Position numbers and translations under genes: made by a program | Shown here: in pieces, positions 44,629 to 52,466 of the stretch | Layout: every line of letters starts with the position of its first letter | Position numbering within the stretch: the stretch's first letter is position 1 | The notes under the pieces: generated by a model | Databases searched by the model: none | What the model saw: the letters and a program-made list of their open reading frames with translations, nothing else | Told to the model about the DNA's origin: nothing | NCBI RefSeq assembly: GCF_900115065.1 | Contig: NZ_FOVE01000017.1 | Location: 1-64,000, forward strand | DNA from: Formivibrio citricus | GTDB taxonomy: Bacteria; Pseudomonadota; Gammaproteobacteria; Burkholderiales; Chitinibacteraceae | Direction of reading: 5' to 3' | DNA length: 64,000 bases

Positions 44629-44793
44629 TTGGTTTTATTTACTGAGCTGGAAAGGATTGGTGAAATTTACGTAATTGAACGTTCGGATTTTCGGATGAAA
44701 AAGATGCGGCATATCCGGAAGGCTGGATGGTCTGTTGGGTGTTGAATAAGTTAATTACATTTAAATCAATATGATGCGTGTTTTTTATGTTCT
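44629..44793. other. AT-rich non-coding stretch upstream of the sigma-54 promoter
   Basis: No gene is seen. It contains TTCGGAT / TTTCGGAT direct repeats (about 44683-44697) and the imperfect dyad CGGCATATCCG (44707-44717), 75-110 bases before the -24 element. That is the distance at which an activator such as a DctD-type protein would bind, but the site sequence is not one I can confirm. Confidence 0.35.
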
Positions 44794-44809
44794 GGCACGG
44801 GTCGTGCTT
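44794..44809 (+). promoter_or_regulatory. Sigma-54 (RpoN) promoter of the 2-hydroxycarboxylate transporter
   Basis: TGGCACG-GGTC-GTGCT matches the -24/-12 consensus TGGCACG-N4-TTGC(A/T) in all but one base, with GG and GC at correct spacing. Transcription would start near 44820, giving a ~225-base leader before the ATG at 45045. A sigma-54-dependent DctD-like activator is encoded at 60.0 kb. Confidence 0.85.
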
Positions 44810-45044
44810 AATATGTAGCGCGATGAATCTAACTACATTTTTCCTGTTGCGGCAGAAATCGTGGCAGGAGGTGGATCTGAAAGCTCCCTAACAAGGGGGT
44901 GGTTCGGAAGTCGTTGCAGGGGTGCGTATTTCAACGCGCTTGCTGGCTTGGCTTGAATGGCAAGGCTGGCAACCCCGCTGAAATAGTAGTTGCCTGTTCC
45001 ACTTTAGCCCGGTGCATGTCGGGCGCTTACGAGGAGAAGTTAGT

Positions 45045-46412
45045 ATGGGTCACTCAACGGTTGAAGAAGAAAAGCTGCCAGAGTCGGCGAGTCTGTTTGA
45101 CAAATTTGTGAACTACAAGATCGGTGCGATGCCGCTGCCGGTATATTTGATTCTTGCCTTTGTTGTCATCGCCTCGGCGTATGTTCAAATCAAGGATCAT
45201 GGTACTGGCAAGCTGTCTTCCGCTTTGCCGGCAGACATGATTGGTGGCTTTGCCCTGATCATTGTGTTTGGCTGGTTGCTGGGCCACATTGGCGGCAAGA
45301 TCCCGGTGCTCAAAAATATTGGCGGACCGGCCATCATGGCGCTGTTCGTGCCGTCGGCGCTGCTGGCTTATGGGGTGTTCAACCCGGCGATGAAGAATGC
45401 CACGGTCGCCATCATGAAGACCTCCAACTTCCTGTACTTCTACATTTCGTGCCTGGTGGCCGGTAGTTTGCTGGGGATGAACCGCAAGGTGCTGGTGCAG
45501 GGCTTTATGCGGATGTTCGTGCCCCTGATGATCGGTACCATTTGCGCAACTGTCGCGGGTATTGGTATGGGGCTGTTGTTCGGCTATAGCCCGTATCACA
45601 CCTTCTTCTTCATCCTGATTCCGATCATGGGTGGCGGTGTGGGTGAAGGCATTCTGCCCTTGTCCATGGCCTATGCGGAAATGGGTATCCTTGGCAAGAC
45701 TCAGGGCGAACTGATTGCGCTGATGATCCCGGCCGCCTTGATCGGTAACGTGGTTGCGATTATCTCGGCCGCTTCGCTCAAGCGCCTCGGTGACAAGCAT
45801 GAGCAGCACAGCGGCAAGGGCTTGCTGGTGCGCTCCGGTGATGACAACGAGCTGCTGAAGGAAATGAGCACTGACAAGCCGATCGATCTGCAGCTTATGG
45901 GCTGTGGCATGTTGCTGGCTTGCAGCTTCTGGATCTTGGGCCGCATCCTGTCCCCGTATGTCGGTATCCCTGGTCCGATTCTGATGATTCTGGGCGCAGC
46001 AGCAGCCAAGGTTCTGCAGATCGTTCCGGCTCGCATGGAGCAGGGCGCTTATCAGATGTACAAGTTCGTGTCTTCCAACCTGACATTCCCGCTGCTGGCC
46101 GGTCTGGGCGTGCTGTATGTGCCTTGGCATGACCTGATCAGTGCCTTTACCTTCGGCTATTTCTGCATCTGTGGCATTGCAGTGCTGACGATGGTGTCTT
46201 CGGGTTGGTTCGTCGCCAAGTACCTGAATATGTACCCGGTTGAATCCGCCATTGTGACGGCTTGCCACAGTGGTCTGGGTGGTACCGGCGACGTGGCGAT
46301 TCTGTCCGCTTGCGATCGTATGGGCCTGATGCCGTTCGCCCAGATCTCCACCCGTATCGGTGGCGCATCGATGATCGTGTTCGCCGTGTTCTCGATCAAG
46401 ATGTTCAATTGA
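45045..46412 (+). CDS. 2-hydroxycarboxylate transporter family symporter (malate/citrate type)
   Basis: 455 residues from the ATG at 45045 (SD GAGGAG 8 bases upstream). About 11 TM segments. The two re-entrant GGxG loops of the 2HCT family are visible: IMGGGVGEGILPLS and GLGGTGDVAILSA, the latter followed by CDRMGLMPFAQISTRIGG. Relatives are CitS, CitP/MleP, MaeN and CimH, which take up malate or citrate with Na+ or H+ or by exchange. Malate is suggested by the malic enzyme gene next door. A sigma-54 promoter precedes it. Confidence 0.93.
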   Translation: MGHSTVEEEKLPESASLFDKFVNYKIGAMPLPVYLILAFVVIASAYVQIKDHGTGKLSSALPADMIGGFALIIVFGWLLGHIGGKIPVLKNIGGPAIMALFVPSALLAYGVFNPAMKNATVAIMKTSNFLYFYISCLVAGSLLGMNRKVLVQGFMRMFVPLMIGTICATVAGIGMGLLFGYSPYHTFFFILIPIMGGGVGEGILPLSMAYAEMGILGKTQGELIALMIPAALIGNVVAIISAASLKRLGDKHEQHSGKGLLVRSGDDNELLKEMSTDKPIDLQLMGCGMLLACSFWILGRILSPYVGIPGPILMILGAAAAKVLQIVPARMEQGAYQMYKFVSSNLTFPLLAGLGVLYVPWHDLISAFTFGYFCICGIAVLTMVSSGWFVAKYLNMYPVESAIVTACHSGLGGTGDVAILSACDRMGLMPFAQISTRIGGASMIVFAVFSIKMFN

Positions 46413-46434
46413 GGTTGAATCCTTGATTTGATCG

Positions 46435-46517
46435 AAAACTTTCTGCCACGGATTTCAACGACATCGAGCGGTGAAGTCCTTCTCGGGGTAGGCGAAGTCC
46501 GTGGTGGGAAAGTTTTT
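46435..46517. repeat. Long imperfect hairpin between transporter and malic enzyme genes
   Basis: The left arm AAAACTTTCTGCCACGGATTTC (46435-46456, given here as its key pairs AAAACTTTC and CCACGGA) pairs with GAAGTCCGTGGTGGGAAAGTTTT (46494-46516; key TCCGTGG and GAAAGTTTT). The loop is about 37 bases. A T-run follows on the plus strand. It may terminate the transporter mRNA or be a repeat element. Confidence 0.7.
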
Positions 46518-46659
46518 GAGGGCTGGAATTCAAAAGCATCAGGTAAAGCCCCCGTCGTTTGGTATTGGTAGGGCGGTTCGCTCGACTGGTAGTGGGCGTC
46601 GAGGGTAAAAGCAGCAAGAAGGCAACTTTAATCAACCATGGAAAAGAGAGAGGTTTGAA

Positions 46660-48378
46660 ATGACCAAGGCAGTTAATACTGTTGAAATTCCGGCTGGCGT
46701 ATCCGGTTATGAATTGCTGGAAAACCCGATTCTGAACAAGGGTACCGCTTTCACTCAGGAAGAGCGCGATGCATTCGCCCTGAACGGCCTGCTGCCCCCG
46801 AAGATTGAAACCCTGCAAGACCAGGTGGCCCGCTGCGTCGAAACGCTGAAGGCTCTGCCGACCCAGCTCGACCGCTACGTTTACCTGCGCGACCTGCAAG
46901 ACACCAACGAAACCCTGCACTACGCTGTGATCGCACAAGATCTGTACGGCATCCTGCCGATGATCTACACCCCGACCGTGGGCGCCGGCTGCCAGCAGTT
47001 CAGCCACCTGTTCCGTCGTCCGCGCGGCCTGTTCATCACTGCCGAGCAAAAAGACAAGTTCGACGAAATCTTCGCCAACCCGCGCTTCGACAACATCGAA
47101 TGTATCGTCGTGACCGATGGCGAACGTATCCTGGGTCTGGGCGACCAAGGCGCTGGCGGCATGGGCATTCCTATCGGCAAGCTGGCCATCTACACCGGCT
47201 GCGGCGGGATTGCACCGGAAACCACACTGGCCATCACCCTTGACACCGGCACCAACAACGAAGAGCGCCAAGCCGATCCGCTGTATCTGGGCTGGAAGCA
47301 CGAACGCGTTCGCGGTCAGGAATATGACGACTTTATCGAAGCTTTCGTGGTCGCCGTCATGAAGCGCTGGCCGAATGTGCTGCTGCAGTGGGAAGACTTC
47401 CACAAGAACAACGCCAGCCGTCTGCTGGAAAAATATCGCGATCGTCTGTGTACCTTCAACGACGACGTGCAAGGCACTGCCTCCATCGCCGTGGGCGCCC
47501 TCATGGCCGCCATCAACCTGACCGGCGTGCCGCTGAAAGATCAACGCGTTGCGATTCTGGGTGGCGGCTCCGCCGGTATCGGTATTGCCGACCTGATCAA
47601 GTGCACCATGGTGCAGGAAGGCCTGTCCGAAGAAGAGGCTCGCAGCCGCTTCTACATCGTCGGTCGTCACGGCATGGTGACCGAGCAGACCGGCAACCTG
47701 GAAGCCTTCCAGAAGCCGTACTGCCAGGACAGCAAGCGCCCGGAAAAGGAAAACTGGCAACTCGACAAGGCCGGCACCGTCAGCCTGCTCGACGTCATTC
47801 GCAATGCCAAGCCGACCGTACTGGTAGGCGTGTCCGGTGTGGCCGGCTCCTTCACGGAAGACATCATCCGTGAAATGGCCAAGCACACTGCCCGCCCGAT
47901 CATCTTCCCGATGTCCAACCCGACCTCCTGCGTGGAAGCCCAGCCGTCCGACATCATCCAGTGGACCGACGGCAACGCCATCGTCGGTACCGGCAGCCCG
48001 TTCGAGCCGTTCGAGTACAAGGGCAAGACCCACTACTTCGCCCAGTGCAACAACTCCTACGTGTTCCCGGGCGTAGGTCTGGCCGCGATTGCTGTACGCG
48101 CCCGCCGCATCACCGACACCATGTTCATCGCAGCCTCCAAGGCGGTTGCAGCCATGTCGCCGGCGATCAGCAACCCGAATGGCAAGCTGCTGCCGGAACT
48201 TGCCGACATGCGCAAGGTCTCTTATCAGGTGGCAATTGCAACGGCCAAGCAGGCTCGCGCCGAAGGTCTGACCGAGAACCTGACCGATGCCCAGATCGAA
48301 GAAAAGATCAAGGCCGCGATTTGGGAACCCGAGTACAAGCAATACGTGCCTGCTGTTGATAAGCCTGACTACGCTTGA
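46660..48378 (+). CDS. maeA: NAD-type malic enzyme (malate dehydrogenase, decarboxylating)
   Basis: 572 residues (E. coli MaeA 565). Signatures: LPMIYTPTVGAGC, the catalytic Tyr region, VVTDGERILGLGDQGAGGMGIPIGKL (about 143-168), metal ligands in FNDDVQGTA, and Rossmann motif VAILGGGSAGIGIADL. Converts malate to pyruvate and CO2 with NADH. SD GAGAGAGG. Codons are strongly biased to C-ending forms, as in highly expressed genes. Between the malate/citrate transporter and the hydrogenase locus, it supplies the NADH that the latter could reoxidise. Cofactor preference is inferred from the long-form family. Confidence 0.95.
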   Translation: MTKAVNTVEIPAGVSGYELLENPILNKGTAFTQEERDAFALNGLLPPKIETLQDQVARCVETLKALPTQLDRYVYLRDLQDTNETLHYAVIAQDLYGILPMIYTPTVGAGCQQFSHLFRRPRGLFITAEQKDKFDEIFANPRFDNIECIVVTDGERILGLGDQGAGGMGIPIGKLAIYTGCGGIAPETTLAITLDTGTNNEERQADPLYLGWKHERVRGQEYDDFIEAFVVAVMKRWPNVLLQWEDFHKNNASRLLEKYRDRLCTFNDDVQGTASIAVGALMAAINLTGVPLKDQRVAILGGGSAGIGIADLIKCTMVQEGLSEEEARSRFYIVGRHGMVTEQTGNLEAFQKPYCQDSKRPEKENWQLDKAGTVSLLDVIRNAKPTVLVGVSGVAGSFTEDIIREMAKHTARPIIFPMSNPTSCVEAQPSDIIQWTDGNAIVGTGSPFEPFEYKGKTHYFAQCNNSYVFPGVGLAAIAVRARRITDTMFIAASKAVAAMSPAISNPNGKLLPELADMRKVSYQVAIATAKQARAEGLTENLTDAQIEEKIKAAIWEPEYKQYVPAVDKPDYA

Positions 48379-48408
48379 TAGCTGGCGTTAGATCGGTGTA
48401 GCAAGACA

Positions 48409-48444
48409 GGGCGCAGAGTGGGTTTCCTCTGCGCCCACCTTTTC
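48409..48444 (+). terminator. maeA terminator
   Basis: GGGCGCAGAG / CTCTGCGCCC with an 8-base loop, followed by ACCTTTTCTT, 30 bases after the maeA stop. Confidence 0.8.
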
Positions 48445-48497
48445 TTGGGACACCGCTACTGACGAATTGTGTAATACGGGGTTTTAGGGGGAATTAA

Positions 48498-50492
48498 ATG
48501 GCAAATTTGATCTATGGGGTCTGGGACGGCAAGGTACACGATTACCGTCAGACCCAAGCTGGTGAACAGGAAGCGCTGGTGGCGGGCCTGGAGGGCTTTG
48601 CTCCGGACAACGCGACGAAGGCGTTCATCGCCGACCGCGGTTTCCTGATTTTTGATCGTGACACGAACCTGGTTGAAGCCTTCAGCCAGTACATGGCGCA
48701 AGCCGCCAAGGAATCCTGCGGCCGTTGCACGCCGTGCCGCGTGGGCACTCAACGCATGCGCGACCTGCTGGCAGCCTATGCCAATGGTACCGCCAGGGAA
48801 GCCTGCCTGAACGATTTGGCCGTACTGGCCGAGCAAACCACCAGCTCCTCGCTGTGCGGTCTGGGGCAATCCTGCGCCAAGAGTCTGGGCGACGCGCTGA
48901 AGCACTTCCGCGACGAATTCAAGGCCGGCGCCGGCACCGCCGAACAGCACAGCTTCGTCTACACCACCGCACCGTGCGTTGAAGCCTGCCCGTCCAAGAT
49001 CGACGTACCCAAGTACATCGACGGCGTCAAGGGTGGCAAGTTCGACTACGCGCTCGGCGTCGTCATGGACAAGTACTCCATGGCTGCGTCCTGCGGTCGT
49101 GTCTGCGTGCGTCTGTGCGAAGCTGCATGCCGTCGTACCCAAGCTGAAGGCTCCGCCGTCGGCATCCGCATGCTCAAGCGCTATGCCGCCGACCAGGCGT
49201 TGCTCAACAACCGCTTGCACCTCAAGAAGAGCCTGGTGCAACACAAGCAGCGCGTCGCCGTCATCGGCGCCGGCCCGGCCGGCATCACCTGCGCCTACAA
49301 GCTGCTGCAAGCCGGCATTCAAGTCGACGTGTACGACATGCACAAAGCCTCCGGCGGCATGGCCTCGGTTGGCATTCCCAGCTATCGCTTGCCCAAGGAC
49401 GTGCTCAAGGCCGAAACCGAAGACCTGATCCGCGAACAGGGTGGCAACTTCTTCTATGAACAGAAACTTGGCCGTGACTTCACGGTCGATGATCTGTTCG
49501 CCAAGGGTTACGATGCCGTCTTCCTCGGCTACGGCGCCCACAAGGGCTCGCTGCTCGGTGTCAAGAACGAAGACCCGAGCCTCGACGGCTACGATTCCGG
49601 CGTCGACTTCCTGCTCAAGGTCCACAAGCACGTCGAATACGGCGAGCCGTTCGAAGTCAAGGGCGACGTCGTTGTCGTCGGCGGCGGCAACGTGGCCATG
49701 GACTGCGTACGCTCCGCCAAGCGCATGGGCGCCAAGTCCGTGCACCTGATCTATCGTCGCACCATCGACGACATGCCGGCCGACCACGAAGAAATCGTTG
49801 CCTCCGAGCACGAAGGCATCATCTTCCACTGTCTGACCAACCCGTCGAGCCTCGTTGTCGAAAACGGCAAGGTGGTCGGTGTGGAATTGCTGGAAATGCG
49901 CCAGACCGAAAAGGACGCCAAGGGCCGCCGCAACGTCGAAGCCGTACCGGGCTCCGAGCATGTGCTCAAGTGCGATCTGGTGATTGCCGCCATCGGTCAG
50001 GTGGTTGAACAGGACACCCTCAAGGCCGAAGAAGGCATCGAGCGCGACCGCTGGCACTGCATCACCGTCAACCCGGACACGCTGGAAACCTCGCGCAAGG
50101 GCGTATTCGCCGGCGGCGACTGCGTACTGGGCCCGTTGACGCTGGTCAACGCCCTGGATCATGGCGAGCGCGCCGCTTATGCGATCCGCGACTACCTGCT
50201 GGACGGCTCGGCCCACATCACGCCGCAACGCCGCATGCAGAACCTGCTGGCCAAGAACAAGCTGTTCTCCGGCGAATGCCTGCAGACCCAGCCGGTTCGC
50301 AAGGAACGCGCCCGCGTGCCTGAGCTCGATGCCATCGAGCGGATCAAGACGTTTGACGAAGTGGATGGCGTGATTTCGAAGGAAGTCGCTTACGAAGAAG
50401 CCACGCGCTGCCTGCGCTGCTACCGCCTCTATTCGGTCGTCACCGAAAAGTCGCTCAAGCCGGGCCAAAAAACATCCACCATTGCAGGGTAA
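48498..50492 (+). CDS. NuoF-type Fe-S domain fused to GltD-type NAD(P)H flavoprotein (hydrogenase partner)
   Basis: 664 residues. Residues ~35-140 are the C-terminal 4Fe-4S domain of NuoF/HydB: CGRCTPC (Cys74, 77, 80) and SSLCGLGQS (Cys120); the FMN and NADH-binding parts of NuoF are absent. From 155 a GltD/DPYD-like module begins: Fe-S ligands Cys160, 164, 199, 203, 207 and 211, FAD motif VIGAGPAG (257-262), and a second Rossmann motif VVVVGGGNVAMD for NAD(P). A C-terminal CLRC pair is also present. SD AGGGGG. The gene ends 6 bases before hydA, so it is the likely electron donor, moving electrons between NAD(P)H and the hydrogenase. Confidence 0.9.
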   Translation: MANLIYGVWDGKVHDYRQTQAGEQEALVAGLEGFAPDNATKAFIADRGFLIFDRDTNLVEAFSQYMAQAAKESCGRCTPCRVGTQRMRDLLAAYANGTAREACLNDLAVLAEQTTSSSLCGLGQSCAKSLGDALKHFRDEFKAGAGTAEQHSFVYTTAPCVEACPSKIDVPKYIDGVKGGKFDYALGVVMDKYSMAASCGRVCVRLCEAACRRTQAEGSAVGIRMLKRYAADQALLNNRLHLKKSLVQHKQRVAVIGAGPAGITCAYKLLQAGIQVDVYDMHKASGGMASVGIPSYRLPKDVLKAETEDLIREQGGNFFYEQKLGRDFTVDDLFAKGYDAVFLGYGAHKGSLLGVKNEDPSLDGYDSGVDFLLKVHKHVEYGEPFEVKGDVVVVGGGNVAMDCVRSAKRMGAKSVHLIYRRTIDDMPADHEEIVASEHEGIIFHCLTNPSSLVVENGKVVGVELLEMRQTEKDAKGRRNVEAVPGSEHVLKCDLVIAAIGQVVEQDTLKAEEGIERDRWHCITVNPDTLETSRKGVFAGGDCVLGPLTLVNALDHGERAAYAIRDYLLDGSAHITPQRRMQNLLAKNKLFSGECLQTQPVRKERARVPELDAIERIKTFDEVDGVISKEVAYEEATRCLRCYRLYSVVTEKSLKPGQKTSTIAG

Positions 50493-50498
50493 AAGTCC

Positions 50499-52301
50499 AT
50501 GAAAGCCTATATCAACGGTAAAGAGCTCGCATTCGAGCCCAATGAAACCATCCTCGATGTGGCCCGGAAAAACGGGGTATACATCCCCACGCTCTGCGAG
50601 CTGCACGACATCGACCATGCACCGGGCACCTGCCGTGTATGTCTGGTCGAAGTCCAGCAGGGCGATTCCACCGAGCCGCAGTACGTCACGGCCTGCGACA
50701 CCCCCATGGCGGATGGCTTGAAAGTACAGACCCGCACCCCGCAAGTGATGGAGATGCGCCGGCTGCAGATGGAAATGACCATGGCGGATCACCATCAGGA
50801 TTGCGCTTCCTGCCCGCGCGTGGGGAATTGCGAACTGCTGCCGGTCGCCAATTCGGTCGGCCTCAAGCAGGTTCGCTTCCACTACACGCAAGGCTGGGAA
50901 GACCTGGAGCCGGATCACGGCAAGCAGCCGATCGTGTATGACCGCAGCCGCTGTATCCGCTGCCAGCGCTGCGTGGCCGTCTGCCGCAAGGTGCAGAACG
51001 TCGATGCACTGGAAATGACCGGCTGGGGCAGCACCGCGGGCGTACGCCTCAAGGGCGGTTCAGTCGATGCTTCTCCCTGTATCACTTGCGGCCAATGCGT
51101 CATGGTGTGCCCGACAGGTGCGCTGGCAGAACGCGATCAGACTGACGAGGTCTTGAACTTCCTGGCCGATCCGGAAATCACCACGGTATTCCAGATGGCG
51201 CCGGCGGTGCGTGTTGGCTTCGGCGAAGAATTCGGCATGCCGACCGGCACCAACGTCGAAGGCCAGATCATTGCCGCGCTGCGCAAGATCGGTGCCGACA
51301 TCATTCTCGATACCAACTTCGCTGCTGACGTGGTCATCATGGAAGAGGGTACCGAGTTGCTGGGGCACCTGAAGGAGAAGAAGCGTCCGACCTTCACCTC
51401 CTGCTGCCCGGCCTGGATCAACTTCGCCGAGAAGCACTACCCGGAAATCCTGCCGATGCTGTCGTCGACCCGTTCGCCGCAAGCCGTGCTGGGATCGCTG
51501 GCCAAGACCTACCTGGCGGAAAAGCGCAACATTGATCCGAAGAAGATGCGCGTGGTCTCGATCATGCCGTGTACCGCCAAGAAAGAAGAGGCCGCGCGTC
51601 CGGTTCTCGGCAAGAACGGCGTGCCGGATGTCGACGTCGTGCTGACGGTACGTGAATTCGCTCGCCTGCTGCGCCGCGAGGGTATCGACCTCAAGGAAAT
51701 CCAGCCTTCGGCTTACGACGATCCGCACATGAGCGAGTATACGGGCGCTGGCGCCATCTTCGGCACCACCGGTGGCGTGATGGAAGCGGCTGCCCGTACC
51801 CTGTACTACGTGATCAACGGCAAGGAGCTGGAGCACGTCGAAATTTCGCAGTTGCGCGGTTTCGACAATGTGCGCACGGCCAACATCAACCTGGGCGGCG
51901 AGTTCGGCGAGATCAAGGTAGCTTTGTGTCATGGTCTCAAGGGCACGCGGGATATCGTCGAAGCCGTGAAGGCCGGCAAGGTGGATTTCGACTTCATCGA
52001 AGTCATGGCCTGCCCGGGCGGTTGCGTCGATGGCGGCGGTACGCTGCGTTCCAAGAAGGCCTACATCCCGCTGGCGATGAAGCGTCGTGAAACGCTCTTC
52101 AACGTGGACCGTCAGACCAAGGCCCGCCAGTCGCACAACAACACGCAAGTGCAGAAGTTGTACGCCGACTATCTGGAGGCACCGTACTCCCACAAGTCGC
52201 ACGATCTGCTGCACACCGAGTACTGCTCGCGTCCGTTCGGTGTTCCGGCGGACATGGAGCAGGCCTGGCACGAGTTGCATGAGCAGGGCGGAGACAAGTA
52301 G
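50499..52301 (+). CDS. hydA: [FeFe]-hydrogenase, modular catalytic subunit
   Basis: 600 residues. N-terminal 2Fe-2S (Cys33, 45, 48, 66); His-ligated 4Fe-4S (His98/99, Cys102, 105, 111); two 4Fe-4S (Cys152-162, 194-204). H-domain: TSCCPAW (proton-relay Cys302, H-cluster Cys303), MPCTAKKEE (Cys358), EVMACPGGCVDGGG (Cys505, Cys509). This is the layout of clostridial CpI-like or HydA of bifurcating complexes. The third motif ends GGGTLR instead of the usual GGGQP. No signal peptide, so cytosolic. It reduces protons or oxidises H2, probably with the fused flavoprotein 6 bases upstream. Confidence 0.96.
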   Translation: MKAYINGKELAFEPNETILDVARKNGVYIPTLCELHDIDHAPGTCRVCLVEVQQGDSTEPQYVTACDTPMADGLKVQTRTPQVMEMRRLQMEMTMADHHQDCASCPRVGNCELLPVANSVGLKQVRFHYTQGWEDLEPDHGKQPIVYDRSRCIRCQRCVAVCRKVQNVDALEMTGWGSTAGVRLKGGSVDASPCITCGQCVMVCPTGALAERDQTDEVLNFLADPEITTVFQMAPAVRVGFGEEFGMPTGTNVEGQIIAALRKIGADIILDTNFAADVVIMEEGTELLGHLKEKKRPTFTSCCPAWINFAEKHYPEILPMLSSTRSPQAVLGSLAKTYLAEKRNIDPKKMRVVSIMPCTAKKEEAARPVLGKNGVPDVDVVLTVREFARLLRREGIDLKEIQPSAYDDPHMSEYTGAGAIFGTTGGVMEAAARTLYYVINGKELEHVEISQLRGFDNVRTANINLGGEFGEIKVALCHGLKGTRDIVEAVKAGKVDFDFIEVMACPGGCVDGGGTLRSKKAYIPLAMKRRETLFNVDRQTKARQSHNNTQVQKLYADYLEAPYSHKSHDLLHTEYCSRPFGVPADMEQAWHELHEQGGDK

Positions 52302-52314
52302 TAGCTTTCTGGAC

Positions 52315-52336
52315 AGCCCGGATTCCGGGCTGTATC
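52315..52336. repeat. Hairpin between hydA and hydG
   Basis: ACAGCCCGG-ATT-CCGGGCTGT, a perfect 9-bp stem 13 bases after the hydA stop. No T-run follows, so it is more likely an mRNA 3' stabiliser or processing site than an intrinsic terminator. Confidence 0.6.
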
Positions 52337-52466
52337 CGGATCCCCCTCGCTCATGGGGCGGGGGAAAATGATGCTCCGGGCCGTGTCAAAAGGGTGTGTT
52401 ATCCTCGCGGCATGGCCCGAAGTGTCTTGATCAGCTTGCGGCAAGTACTCGAATGGGACAGTAAAC

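Noticed and set aside
46424-46440. Possible FNR box (TTGATTTGATCGAA) before maeA
   Set aside because: Half-sites are separated by 3 instead of 4 bases and the right half is wrong; not a credible TTGAT-N4-ATCAA site.
46405-48342. 645-codon minus-strand frame opposite maeA
   Set aside because: Shadow of strongly biased codons in maeA; no motifs and no ribosome binding site.
48456-50918. 820-codon open frame on the minus strand across the fusion gene and hydA start
   Set aside because: Antisense to two well-supported genes with intact Fe-S motifs; the translated product is low-complexity and unlike any family.
52315-52336. Intrinsic terminator between hydA and hydG
   Set aside because: The stem is perfect but no T-run follows, so it is listed only as a hairpin.
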